Below are positions 1-7,814 of a DNA stretch of 64,000 nucleotides, one piece after another. Position numbers and translations under genes: made by a program. Source of the DNA: Cellvibrio sp. (GTDB taxonomy: Bacteria > Pseudomonadota > Gammaproteobacteria > Pseudomonadales > Cellvibrionaceae); NCBI GenBank assembly GCA_016712405.1, contig JADJRD010000014.1, positions 868,001 through 932,000 on the forward strand. Direction: 5' to 3'. Under the pieces are notes generated by a model, which was not told the DNA's origin, did no database searches, and was given only the letters and a program-made list of their open reading frames with translations. Within the stretch, counting starts at the first letter, position 1. Each line of letters begins with the position of its first letter.

Positions 1-981
1 TAAAAAATTTACTGCTAAGTTGGAGTGTTTTCGTGAATCGAAGGCCATGCGGCCAGACGTAAATTCCGGTGAAGGAACGGGATAGGATTCGAAGCCATAT
101 TGTTGCGTCACTTTTGAATAATCCCAATTGTATCCTGTAAACACACGTGCGAGATTGGTGATATCGGATTGCACATAGGTCTCAATTGGATTGCCTTGTG
201 CATTGGTTTTGAGTGTGCCGTCCAGATTTAATTCATAAAGGCCGATTGTAAATAGCTGCATGATTTCACGCGCGTAGTTTTCATCAGGCACTCTACCGCT
301 GGCGATATCCTCTTTTAAATTACCTTTGGTGTTGAGGAAAAATCCCATCGCGGGATTGAGTGAAATGTCTTCCAATAAATTTCGAAAATTATCGAAGGCT
401 TTGGTGTTGAGTAAATCCCAATAGTTAGCAATTAGCATGGGTGGCCAAAAGCCATCAATGGGATTTAATGACACAACAAAAAATTCTGACAGCGCCAGCG
501 CCAATCGTTTTCGTACTTGACCTGTACCGGTCAGTAATTGATTCCATGCCATCCAGTCGCCAAAGACCGGATTAAAATAATTGCCATCATTTTTGGGTGT
601 GGTGTGGCCGCTAGTGGTTAACCACTGTGCTCCAGTTTGATCAATTGTTTTATTGAATTGTGAAGTGAGCCAGGCATCGTAACCTGAAGAAATTACTGAG
701 GATATTTCGTCATCTGTAGCTGTAAATTGTGCCTGTAAGAGAAAACCTGCTGCTTGTGTTTTAGTTAGAGGTTGCGGTGCTACCGAACTGGCTGTTGAGC
801 TAGACGGGTTGACGTTGGTACTTTGACTGTCGCCACCACCACCGCCACATCCAGCAGAGGCCAAGGTTAATAATCCCGCGAGGCTTAAAGCAGTTGTCGA
901 AGCGTCAGGAGCTTTTTTGGATATCTGAATTTCTGGAGCATCAGATGAATGGGGCCTTGTTATCAGACTTTTATTATTCAT
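1..981 (-). CDS. DUF1800 family protein, N-terminal 327 residues (cut by window edge)
   Basis: The frame is open from the ATG at 979-981 to base 1, so the C-terminus lies outside the window. Residues 1-44 are a long leader ending at Cys45, followed by a Gly run and a Ser/Thr-rich linker; this looks like a weak lipoprotein signal, with Ser at -3 instead of the usual Leu. The body carries the DUF1800 signature: NPAMGFFLNTKGNLKED followed by ENYAREIMQLFTIGLYELN. Family members are secreted proteins of unknown biochemical function, often next to a DUF1501 gene. No partner is visible here. The family call rests on these motifs. Confidence 0.85.
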   Translation of the reverse strand, partial: MNNKSLITRPHSSDAPEIQISKKAPDASTTALSLAGLLTLASAGCGGGGGDSQSTNVNPSSSTASSVAPQPLTKTQAAGFLLQAQFTATDDEISSVISSGYDAWLTSQFNKTIDQTGAQWLTTSGHTTPKNDGNYFNPVFGDWMAWNQLLTGTGQVRKRLALALSEFFVVSLNPIDGFWPPMLIANYWDLLNTKAFDNFRNLLEDISLNPAMGFFLNTKGNLKEDIASGRVPDENYAREIMQLFTIGLYELNLDGTLKTNAQGNPIETYVQSDITNLARVFTGYNWDYSKVTQQYGFESYPVPSPEFTSGRMAFDSRKHSNLAVNFL

Positions 982-1163
982 ACTTCGCCTACAAAATTTG
1001 TGAGTGAATGACCAGATAATTTTAAGTTGAGGTGAGTATAGACATTATTCCCAGGTGTTTTATGGGTAAGCATTCAATTATTTGTAAAGTAGATTTAATT
1101 CCAAGAATATAAACGAATCATCTCCAAGATCGACAAGTTATAAAAGCCTTGTTTGCAATAAAA

Positions 1164-1190
1164 AAAATCCCCGAACTAGTCGGGGATTTT
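1164..1190 (-). terminator. Rho-independent terminator after slyD
   Basis: There is a perfect 11-bp stem (AAAATCCCCGA / TCGGGGATTTT) with loop ACTAG. Read on the minus strand it is followed by a T run. It lies about 17 bases beyond the slyD stop codon. Confidence 0.85.
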
Positions 1191-1206
1191 GTCAGACAAT
1201 CAACCA

Positions 1207-1689
1207 TTAATGATGATGGCCGCCTGCACCATGTGCGTGGCCGTGCGTTAATTCTTCTTCGGTTGCAGCGCGGACTTCAGTGATTTCTACGGCAAAGTTT
1301 AGATCGATTCCTGCTAAAGGATGGTTACCATCAATAGTGACTTTGTCGCCTTCCACTTTGGTAACAGTGACAACTTGCATGCCGTGTTCAGTTTCGGCAT
1401 GAAACTCCATTCCCACTTCAATTTGTTCTATACCACTAAACATGGTGGAAGGTAATTCTTGAATCAGTGAGTTGTCATGTACACCATAAGCTTGCGCAGC
1501 AGGTACGTTGACACTTAATTTTTCGCCAACAACTTTACCTTCAAGTGCAGACTCCAAACCGGGAATAATATTGCCAGCACCGTGTAAATAACTTAAAGGT
1601 TCATGACCTTCAGATGAGTCGAGTATTTTGCCGCTGTTGTCAGTCAAAATATAGTGAAAGCTGGCAACGCAGTCGTGTGTGATATTCAT
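1207..1689 (-). CDS. slyD: FKBP-type peptidyl-prolyl cis-trans isomerase, SlyD family
   Basis: This 160-residue cytoplasmic folding helper has the FKBP fold with an inserted chaperone (IF) domain. Motifs seen are GAGNIIPGLESALEG (residues 37-51), AYGVHD in the flap, and NHPLAGIDLNF near residue 122, which is typical of SlyD. The C-terminus is a short His-rich tail (HGHAHGAGGHHH) expected to bind nickel or zinc; it is shorter than the E. coli tail. It is last in the minus-strand group after the DUF3108 gene and has its own terminator. SlyD assists folding and metal delivery to metalloenzymes; which client matters here is unknown. Confidence 0.93.
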   Translation of the reverse strand: MNITHDCVASFHYILTDNSGKILDSSEGHEPLSYLHGAGNIIPGLESALEGKVVGEKLSVNVPAAQAYGVHDNSLIQELPSTMFSGIEQIEVGMEFHAETEHGMQVVTVTKVEGDKVTIDGNHPLAGIDLNFAVEITEVRAATEEELTHGHAHGAGGHHH

Positions 1690-1744
1690 AAAAAGGCCTT
1701 TAGTCGTGGATTAATGTGTAGAGTGAGTAAAAAAATTGTGCGAA

Positions 1745-2491
1745 TTAAAATTTTCCAATAGATTTGCCATTAATTTTGGCTTGTGTAATGTAAATGGTGT
1801 AAGCCTTTCCGCCTTCTTCTTGTTGCAAACGTACGAGCAAGTGATGCCAATCAGGAGCAACCCAGGCATAGGTCACGCGTTTATTATTGCTGCGGCTGCG
1901 TTTGACTTTGATTGTATTAACTTTCCCTAATGGCGTATCCAACAATTCTTCACCTAAGACTTCAAAACTGTAATCTTTCAATTCACCGCCATCGGCAATT
2001 TGATAAGTAAATTTTTTCTTACCTGCCTTTAATTCTTGCGCTAATTGGATTTGGTAACTTAATTTGTCTTGTACTTGATCAACAATATTCATTTGCCAGC
2101 GTGAATTGTCGACGTTGTTTAAGACCGATTTTTCTAACCAATTAAAACTTAAATCAGCATCACGTTTTTTCCCCATACCTCTACGTTTATAAACATAGTG
2201 TAAAGGTTGAATCGTTTTTTTCTCGGGTAACCACTGCATACGGCTGGTTTCAGTGACACTGCCAATCATGGATTCTGCAAGAAACAATAATTCAAACTGG
2301 TTGTTACCTAAATCAACCAAACGATTGGTCACTGTGACATTAAAACCATAAAGTTTAGCTTTGTATAAATTATCAAATGTGACTGGTGCTGTTGTAATAG
2401 TGGTATTTTTGTTATCGGCAATTGCTGACAAGGCCAAAACAACCGAAAGCAACACACAGACTAGATTACGCATACAAAATAAATTGGACAT
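1745..2491 (-). CDS. DUF3108 domain-containing periplasmic protein
   Basis: The protein is 248 residues with an N-terminal signal peptide (CVLLSVVLALSAIADN, cleavage likely near residue 25). The mature part is predicted beta-rich, with the DUF3108 features WLPEKKTIQPLHYVYKRRGMGKKRDADL and, near the C-terminus, TYAWVAPDWHHLLVRLQQEE. These proteins are found next to purine genes in Pseudomonas and Cellvibrio relatives; their role is unknown. It starts 13 bases after the purN stop, so co-transcription with purMN is likely. An alternative start is Met7 (MRNLVCVLL), which gives a tidier signal peptide. Confidence 0.82.
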   Translation of the reverse strand: MSNLFCMRNLVCVLLSVVLALSAIADNKNTTITTAPVTFDNLYKAKLYGFNVTVTNRLVDLGNNQFELLFLAESMIGSVTETSRMQWLPEKKTIQPLHYVYKRRGMGKKRDADLSFNWLEKSVLNNVDNSRWQMNIVDQVQDKLSYQIQLAQELKAGKKKFTYQIADGGELKDYSFEVLGEELLDTPLGKVNTIKVKRSRSNNKRVTYAWVAPDWHHLLVRLQQEEGGKAYTIYITQAKINGKSIGKF

Positions 2492-2504
2492 AAAAATCCT
2501 TTAA

Positions 2505-3167
2505 TTAATGCTCATGACTTTCTATCAGATAGCCATGCTCTGGCAAAAGTTCATTGTCCAGATACGCACGATTTTCTTTCATTGCCAATCGACCTTCGGC
2601 AAACCACTTAACGGCCAAAGGATAAATAATATGTTCTTGACGTTGCACTCGCTTTGCCAGTGAGCTCGCATCGTCGCCATCAATGATGGGTACGCTGGCT
2701 TGAATGGCACTGGGGCCGCCATCCAACTCTGCGGTAACAAAATGTACCGTGACACCGTGGCGAGTTTCGTTTTCATCCAATGCGCGTTGATGGGTATGCA
2801 AGCCTTGAAATTTTGGCAACAAAGACGGATGAATATTTAACATCCTGCCTAAATAATGTTGCGTAAATTGCGGAGTTAAAATTCGCATAAAACCCGCAAG
2901 CACTACCAAATCTGGCGAATATTCATCAATTACTTGCGTCAGTTGTTGATCAAACGCCTCACGATTGGCAAAGGCTTTGTGATCAAGCAAAACCGTTGGA
3001 ATATCGGCCTGCGCTGCACGCGTTAAACCATAAACATCGGGTCGGTTACTGATAACAGCCACAATGTTTATGGGTAAATTGCCTGCTTGCTGTCCATCAA
3101 TTAAGGCTTGTAGATTACTACCGCTGCCTGAAATCAAAACGACAACACGACTGGATTGTATTGCCAT
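2505..3167 (-). CDS. purN: Phosphoribosylglycinamide formyltransferase (GART)
   Basis: Transfers a formyl group from 10-formyl-THF to GAR, the third step of purine synthesis. The start chosen is the ATG at 3165-3167 (MAIQSSRVVVLIS), giving 220 residues. The longer open frame up to 3317 only runs inside purM and makes a Cys/Arg-rich non-homologous leader. Seen: GSGSNLQAL, the catalytic Asn/His in LNIHPSLLPKFQG, and the catalytic Asp in AELDGGP. The purM stop and purN start overlap as TGATG, so the two are translationally coupled. A DUF3108 gene follows at once. Confidence 0.95.
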   Translation of the reverse strand: MAIQSSRVVVLISGSGSNLQALIDGQQAGNLPINIVAVISNRPDVYGLTRAAQADIPTVLLDHKAFANREAFDQQLTQVIDEYSPDLVVLAGFMRILTPQFTQHYLGRMLNIHPSLLPKFQGLHTHQRALDENETRHGVTVHFVTAELDGGPSAIQASVPIIDGDDASSLAKRVQRQEHIIYPLAVKWFAEGRLAMKENRAYLDNELLPEHGYLIESHEH

Positions 3168-4213
3168 CAGAGACCTTGCAAATCCACTTGGTGTTCGCCT
3201 GCTTGTGCATCGGCAACATGACCAATCACAAATGCATTTTCGCCAGCGGCGCGCAGAATATTCAGGGCATTCTCTTTTTCGGATGCAGGCACAGCGATCA
3301 CCATGCCAACCCCACAATTAAAGGTGCGATACATTTCGCGAATTTGTACATTGCCTGATTGTTGTAACCATTGAAAAACCGGTGGGAAAGTCCAGCTTTT
3401 GGTATCAATTACGGCTTTGCAGTTTTCTGGCAACACACGTGGGATATTTTCTGTCAGGCCGCCACCGGTGATATGCGCCATGGCATTGACTTGGGATTCG
3501 GCAATTAATTTCAGTAGTGGTTTGACGTAAATGCGGGTGGGCGCCATTAACGCATCTGCCAAAGGTTTGCCACCACAGTTTTGATTGAGATCAGCTTTGC
3601 TGACTTCGATAATTTTGCGTACCAATGAATAACCGTTTGAGTGCGGGCCGCTGGAGGTGAGTGCAATCAGCGTATCGCCGGACTTCACTTTGCTGCCATC
3701 AATAATTTCCGATTTCTCGACTATGCCAACGCAGAATCCTGCCAAATCGTAATCATCACCTTCATACATGCCTGGCATTTCAGCCGTTTCGCCGCCGACC
3801 AATGCACAGCCTGCCAATTCACAGCCATCACCAATACCGGAGACTACGGCTGCGGCGACATCCACATTTAATTTGCCGGTCGCGTAGTAATCGAGGAAGA
3901 ACAAAGGTTCTGCACCAGTGACCACCAGGTCATTCACACACATAGCCACCAGGTCTATGCCTATGCTGTCGTGTTTTTCCAAAGTCATGGCCAAACGTAG
4001 TTTGGTGCCTACGCCATCAGTGCCTGAAACCAGAATCGGTTCGCGATATTTCTTGGGGATTTCACACAAAGCTGCAAATCCACCCAAGCCCCCCATCACT
4101 TCCGGGCGACTGGTGCGCTTGGCAACACTTTTGATGCGTTGCACCAAAGCGTCACCGGCCTCAATGTCTACACCGGCATCTTTATAACTCAGGGAAGGCG
4201 TGTTCTGGCTCAT
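3167..4213 (-). CDS. purM: Phosphoribosylformylglycinamidine cyclo-ligase (AIR synthetase)
   Basis: ATP-dependent ring closure of FGAM to AIR in purine synthesis; cytosolic homodimer. The length of 348 residues matches the family. Motifs seen: SYKDAGVDIEAGDALV at the N-terminus, GTDGVGTKLRLAM near residue 64, the Gly-rich GGETAEMPGMY, and ITGGGLTENIPRVLP. The gene is first of a purM-purN pair with a one-base overlap. About 130 bases separate it from the Feo genes upstream on the same strand, so it probably has its own promoter, although none is clear by eye. Confidence 0.96.
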   Translation of the reverse strand: MSQNTPSLSYKDAGVDIEAGDALVQRIKSVAKRTSRPEVMGGLGGFAALCEIPKKYREPILVSGTDGVGTKLRLAMTLEKHDSIGIDLVAMCVNDLVVTGAEPLFFLDYYATGKLNVDVAAAVVSGIGDGCELAGCALVGGETAEMPGMYEGDDYDLAGFCVGIVEKSEIIDGSKVKSGDTLIALTSSGPHSNGYSLVRKIIEVSKADLNQNCGGKPLADALMAPTRIYVKPLLKLIAESQVNAMAHITGGGLTENIPRVLPENCKAVIDTKSWTFPPVFQWLQQSGNVQIREMYRTFNCGVGMVIAVPASEKENALNILRAAGENAFVIGHVADAQAGEHQVDLQGL

Positions 4214-4303
4214 AGGGAAGGTTTCTCACGGGTCAGTAATCAAAAAGGCGGCCATTCTAGCAGGGCAGAGGTGGAAATTCACGGAAAGAGCGGGAGCAAA
4301 ATT

Positions 4304-4345
4304 AAGAGGCTAAGGATTTTGATGCAAGAGCCTCTCAAAATCTTT
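4304..4345 (-). terminator. Possible end-of-feo-operon terminator with interleaved hairpins
   Basis: Immediately after the stop of the Cys-rich gene there are two inverted repeats. One pairs AGAGGCT (4305-4311) with AGCCTCT (4329-4335). The other pairs 4312-4322 with 4335-4345 (10 of 11 positions). Their arms alternate, so they exclude each other or form a pseudoknot. On the minus strand the distal stem is followed by TAATTTT, a weak U tract. Weak by terminator standards. Confidence 0.35.
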
Positions 4346-4498
4346 TTAGTGGGGAGTGGAATGACATTTGGTTTCTGGCTTTTTGTCGCAGCTAGAGCAT
4401 CCGCCACAATTGTTTTTTCTTTGATTAAAGAACCAGTGGCGGATTAAAAATATAGCCGCCATCAATACGCACGCACCAACAATTAATTCCTGCCACAT
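4346..4498 (-). CDS. FeoB-associated Cys-rich membrane protein (small)
   Basis: This is a 50-residue protein read from the ATG at 4496-4498 to TAA at 4346-4348. Residues 1-23 form one membrane helix (MWQELIVGACVLMAAIFLIR). The tail carries the Cys cluster CGGCSSCDKK plus another Cys in KCHS. That is the layout of the small FeoB-associated Cys-rich proteins encoded right after feoB, thought to help ferrous iron uptake by an undefined step. It begins 12 bases after the feoB stop on the same strand, completing a feoA-feoB-small-protein operon. Confidence 0.85.
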   Translation of the reverse strand: MWQELIVGACVLMAAIFLIRHWFFNQRKNNCGGCSSCDKKPETKCHSTPH

Positions 4499-4510
4499 AG
4501 GTTGGCTCCA

Positions 4511-6367
4511 TTAACTGACAATACTGGATGCAATTTGGTAGGTGACCCAAGCTGCAAAATAGGCCAAGGCAAAAAGATACAGAGTAAAAAATACGGTGGA
4601 TTTTACGGAGTTGGTTTCGCGCTTCACCACTGCAATTGTGGATATACATTGGGGTGCGTAAACAAACCACGCCAGATAAGAAAAGGCGACGGGTAATGAC
4701 CAGCTGGCGGCCAATGTTGTACCAAGGGCGACATCAATAGAATCTTCACCTACAGCATAGACAGTTGCTAAAGCACTGACTGCGACTTCACGTGCACCCA
4801 TTGCAGGAATTAATGCAATGCACATTTGCCAGTTAAATCCCAGTGGCGCGAATAGGGGTTGCATCCAGGTTCCAAGTTGGCCGGCATAACTGTACTCAAT
4901 TGCTGGCGCTGTTGCGCCTTCAGGGGCACCAGGGAAAGTGGCCAGAAACCAAAGCACAATCGACAGCGCAAGAATGATAGTTCCGACCCGGCGTATAAAA
5001 ATCCAGGCTCGTTCGCGCAAGCCCGTTAATAGATGATATGCCATTGGCCAGCGATAACTGGGTAATTCTAATAGCAGCGGAAACTCTTCGCGTGCCGCTT
5101 GCCTGCGTAATATCCAGGCAATCAGTGCTGCGCTGACGATCCCTGCAAAGTACAGGGCAAAGAGTGTCAAACCTTGAAGGTTAAAAATGCCCCACACGGT
5201 TTGTTGGGGGATAAAGGCGGCAATGATTAAGGCATAAACTGGCAGCCTCGCTGAGCAGGTCATCAATGGGGCTACCATAATGGTGATGAATCGTTCCCTT
5301 GGATCGGAAATCGTTCGGGTGGCCATAATCCCGGGCACAGCACAAGCAAAGCTGGATAACAGAGGAATAAATGAGCGACCGGATAATCCTAATCCACGCA
5401 TGGGTCTATCCAACAAAAATGCGGCGCGAGTGAGATAGCCTGAATCTTCTAGAACCAAGATGAAGAAAAACAAGATGATAATTTGGGGTAAAAAAACCAG
5501 AACACCCCCAACACCTGCAATTAATCCATCAATCAAAAAATCTTTGAGTATGCCATCAGGCAGGTAAGTGCTAATCCAACTTCCGGTTTGACTAAATCCG
5601 GCATCGATTAAATCCACGACTGGAGTGGCCCAAGCAAATACGGCTTGAAAGATCACCAACAAAACACTGAATAAAAAAAGGATACCCAGCCAAGGGTGCA
5701 TCACTACTGAATCTATTCTGTCTTGCCAAACGGGGTACTGAACAGGTTGGACTACAAAGCGTGACATCAGGCTTTCAATTTCAGCATAAAGAGCTTCGAT
5801 GGATTCTTGTCGATCGCTGAGCGTTAGTATTTGTTCACCTTCCAATATTGAGGTGTTTTGAGCGTAATTATCCAAATGCTTTCTAAGTTGATCTACGCCG
5901 TGACTGTTAACTGCAATCGTTTCAATGATGGGTATACCAATGGCGGTTGAAAGTGATTGGGTATCGATAACAATGCCGCGACGTTTGGCTTCATCCATTT
6001 GGTTGAGTGCCAACACCATGGGGCGATTAAGGCTTTTAAGTTCCATGACCAATCGCATACCTAAACGTAAGTTACAGGCATCTACTACAGCAATGAGAAG
6101 ATCGGGGAGTTGTTCGCCCTCTAATTTGCCAAGAATAATGTCACGGGCAACCTGCTCGTCAGGCGATGTGACAAATAGGCTATAGGTTCCAGGTAAATCC
6201 AGAATTTCTATGGGGGATGCTAATCCAGTAATGATCCCGGATCTTTTTTCGACAGTAACGCCCGGATAGTTGGCAACTTTGGCGCGTGCGCCGGTCAATC
6301 GATTGAACAGGGAGGTCTTGCCGCAGTTGGGATTGCCAACCAGTGCGAAGCGATGAAAATGGGTCAT
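4511..6367 (-). CDS. feoB: Ferrous iron transport protein B
   Basis: Inner-membrane Fe(II) transporter with an N-terminal G domain. Seen: G1 loop GNPNCGKTSLF (residues 11-21), G2 region NYPGVTVEKRSG, G3 DLPGTYSL, and G4 NQMDEAKRRG. Many membrane segments follow, including the gate motif LSSFACAVPGIMATRTI with its conserved Cys, and the second gate region with MGAREVAVSAL. Length 618 residues, on the short side for FeoB, with no C-terminal FeoC-like extension. The ATG overlaps the feoA stop as TAATG, so translation is coupled. Confidence 0.96.
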   Translation of the reverse strand: MTHFHRFALVGNPNCGKTSLFNRLTGARAKVANYPGVTVEKRSGIITGLASPIEILDLPGTYSLFVTSPDEQVARDIILGKLEGEQLPDLLIAVVDACNLRLGMRLVMELKSLNRPMVLALNQMDEAKRRGIVIDTQSLSTAIGIPIIETIAVNSHGVDQLRKHLDNYAQNTSILEGEQILTLSDRQESIEALYAEIESLMSRFVVQPVQYPVWQDRIDSVVMHPWLGILFLFSVLLVIFQAVFAWATPVVDLIDAGFSQTGSWISTYLPDGILKDFLIDGLIAGVGGVLVFLPQIIILFFFILVLEDSGYLTRAAFLLDRPMRGLGLSGRSFIPLLSSFACAVPGIMATRTISDPRERFITIMVAPLMTCSARLPVYALIIAAFIPQQTVWGIFNLQGLTLFALYFAGIVSAALIAWILRRQAAREEFPLLLELPSYRWPMAYHLLTGLRERAWIFIRRVGTIILALSIVLWFLATFPGAPEGATAPAIEYSYAGQLGTWMQPLFAPLGFNWQMCIALIPAMGAREVAVSALATVYAVGEDSIDVALGTTLAASWSLPVAFSYLAWFVYAPQCISTIAVVKRETNSVKSTVFFTLYLFALAYFAAWVTYQIASSIVS

Positions 6368-6654
6368 TAATGATTTCCTGTCGGGATTATTTCCACCCCG
6401 ATTTTTTCGGCTTCAGTTCGACGCAAGGCGAACTTGGTTCCATTTACTTTAAGCGCTAGAGGGTCTGCCCCCAAAAAACCAAAACCTATTACTTCTATTC
6501 TTGCTCCAGGTAAAAACCCAAGTTCTTTTAGTCGCAAACTGACATGCGGATCTTGGTTGCCAAATTTGGGTTGTGGAAAAATATCAGTGACCCGTGCTTG
6601 AGTGCCTTTTTTGCATTGCAAAAGATTGATCGAGGGAAAAGTATAGGAATTCAT
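6367..6654 (-). CDS. feoA: Ferrous iron transport protein A (SH3-like)
   Basis: A 95-residue cytoplasmic partner of FeoB with the SH3-like FeoA fold. The core is VSLRLKELGFLPGARIEVIGFGFLGADPLALKVNG followed by FALRRTEAEKIGVE. The N-terminus is about 15 residues longer than in the shortest family members (MNSYTFPSINLLQCKKG). A shorter start is not obvious, because no internal Met lies before the domain. First gene of the feo operon; a candidate Fur box lies 25 bases upstream. Confidence 0.92.
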   Translation of the reverse strand: MNSYTFPSINLLQCKKGTQARVTDIFPQPKFGNQDPHVSLRLKELGFLPGARIEVIGFGFLGADPLALKVNGTKFALRRTEAEKIGVEIIPTGNH

Positions 6655-6678
6655 TGATAAATAGCCTAAAACCGCAAA

Positions 6679-6693
6679 TGAGATTAATTATTA
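6679..6693. promoter_or_regulatory. Candidate Fur box upstream of feoA
   Basis: TGAGATTAATTATTA matches the 7-1-7 Fur repeat (TGATAAT-N-ATTATCA) at 11 of 14 positions. It ends 25 bases before the feoA start codon, where repression would block transcription. Iron regulation of feo by Fur is well established in gammaproteobacteria. The match itself is moderate. Confidence 0.45.
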
Positions 6694-6837
6694 GTAAGGC
6701 TATCTTATTCGGCAGGCAATCGCAAATTACAAGTGAGTTTTATTGATCTGAGTTAATAAAGATCTCTTTGTCGGATTCCTTTACATTGGTCTAAGTATAA
6801 GCCTGTTGAGGCTAGAGCTTTCAGTGCCTTCATCGGT

Positions 6838-6853
6838 TGGCACACCTATTGCT
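6838..6853 (+). promoter_or_regulatory. Sigma-54 (-24/-12) promoter for the PEP-CTERM gene
   Basis: TGGCACACCTATTGCT matches the sigma-54 consensus TGGCAC-N5-TTGCW with exact GG-to-GC spacing. Transcription would begin near 6864, leaving a leader of about 98 bases before the ATG at 6962. A short inverted repeat, AGCC-N6-GGCT, lies just upstream (about 6800-6813) and could bind an activator. Sigma-54 control through PrsK/PrsR is described for PEP-CTERM/exosortase systems; those regulators are not in this window. Confidence 0.75.
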
Positions 6854-6961
6854 AATGCCATCCGGAGTGAATGGTTGTCGTGGGTTTAATCATGGAGGAC
6901 AGAGACGTCCTTAAATGAGTCGCGATAACGTCGAATTATTTTTTTCCAAAGGAAATATTGT

Positions 6962-7747
6962 ATGAAACAGATCATAAAACTGATTATTGCAAGTTCGATT
7001 GCCTTGGTGTCGAGTGTTAGTGCAGCCCCCCTGAATGTGTTCAGCGGTTGGAATATGTTGGCGAATGAAGATGGTGTCGGCTCGAGTTATGGTTGTAGCT
7101 TATCGCGCTCTGACTGTGTGGGTCCAGGTTACGGTGGACAAAAGTTTGATGCTGAATACCTTTTCTACAAACTTGAAGGAAGTAAGTTGTCAGTAGGTTT
7201 ACAAACCGGTTTTGATGTTGTTAGTGATAATGGATATGTCTATAGCGATGGCCGTCGTTACTATAACGGTGATTTAGCTCTTTCGTTTGATGGTAACACC
7301 AATAATTATGAGTATGCGGTTGATTTTGGTAATGCAACCCGTGGATATAACAACAATGCTGCGATTTCAGCTGGTGCGTCAGATGTAGATGCAGCAGGCT
7401 TATACAGCGTGACCCAATGGAACAATGATATTTATTACGGTCAAAGTGCACCTTATGGAATGGATGCAGGCAGTTTGGTATTGGCGGCGAATAGCTCTAA
7501 TTTTTCTCAAGGTAGTGCGTTAGGTTTGGACAATCTTTTGTCCTACTACAGCATTTTCTCTTTTGATCTCAGTAATATTGCTAATTTGGGTCAAACCTTC
7601 GGTTTTGCTGCACACTGGACAATGTCATGTGGTAATGATGAGATCGAAGGTGCTACTACTGTTAGTGTTCCAGAGCCAGGTCCTTTGTTGTTGTTAGGCT
7701 TGGGGTTGATTGGGCTGGTAACTGTGCGTCGTCGTATGAAGAAGTAG
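6962..7747 (+). CDS. PEP-CTERM sorting domain protein
   Basis: A 261-residue exported protein. Residues 1-22 form a signal peptide (MKQIIKLIIASSIALVSSVS, then AAP). The middle is rich in Asn, Ser, Tyr and Gly and is predicted beta-rich, like other exosortase substrates with no enzymatic motif. The last 26 residues are a textbook PEP-CTERM signal: VPEP at 236-239, a hydrophobic helix, then RRRMKK. Exosortase cleaves such tails during surface delivery; no exosortase gene is in this window. AAAGGAAA precedes the ATG. A sigma-54 promoter lies upstream and a strong terminator follows. Similar proteins are linked to exopolysaccharide and floc formation. Confidence 0.92.
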   Translation: MKQIIKLIIASSIALVSSVSAAPLNVFSGWNMLANEDGVGSSYGCSLSRSDCVGPGYGGQKFDAEYLFYKLEGSKLSVGLQTGFDVVSDNGYVYSDGRRYYNGDLALSFDGNTNNYEYAVDFGNATRGYNNNAAISAGASDVDAAGLYSVTQWNNDIYYGQSAPYGMDAGSLVLAANSSNFSQGSALGLDNLLSYYSIFSFDLSNIANLGQTFGFAAHWTMSCGNDEIEGATTVSVPEPGPLLLLGLGLIGLVTVRRRMKK

Positions 7748-7772
7748 TTTGTGGTATCCAAATTGTTAACAT

Positions 7773-7801
7773 AAAAAAACCGGACTTTGTCCGGTTTTTT
7801 T
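7773..7801. terminator. Bidirectional terminator between PEP-CTERM gene and fimX
   Basis: There is a perfect 13-bp stem (seven A:T pairs, then CCGGAC / GTCCGG) with a TTT loop. It lies between two convergent genes. The A and T runs on either side allow it to stop transcription in both directions. Confidence 0.9.
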
Positions 7802-7814
7802 ATTGCTGAAAATA

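Noticed and set aside
2505..3317. A 270-residue purN product
   Set aside because: The extra 50 residues overlap purM in another frame and are Cys/Arg-rich without homology; the ATG at 3165-3167 is coupled to the purM stop.
6743..6756. FNR/Anr-like half site (TTGAT followed by GTTAA) upstream of the feo genes
   Set aside because: Only three of five positions match in the second half, and it lies far from any likely -35; too weak to list as a site.
6864..6961. Leader of the PEP-CTERM gene as a c-di-GMP (GEMM) riboswitch
   Set aside because: It has a small hairpin (AGGAC / GTCCT) but none of the conserved GEMM core sequence or the two-stem layout.
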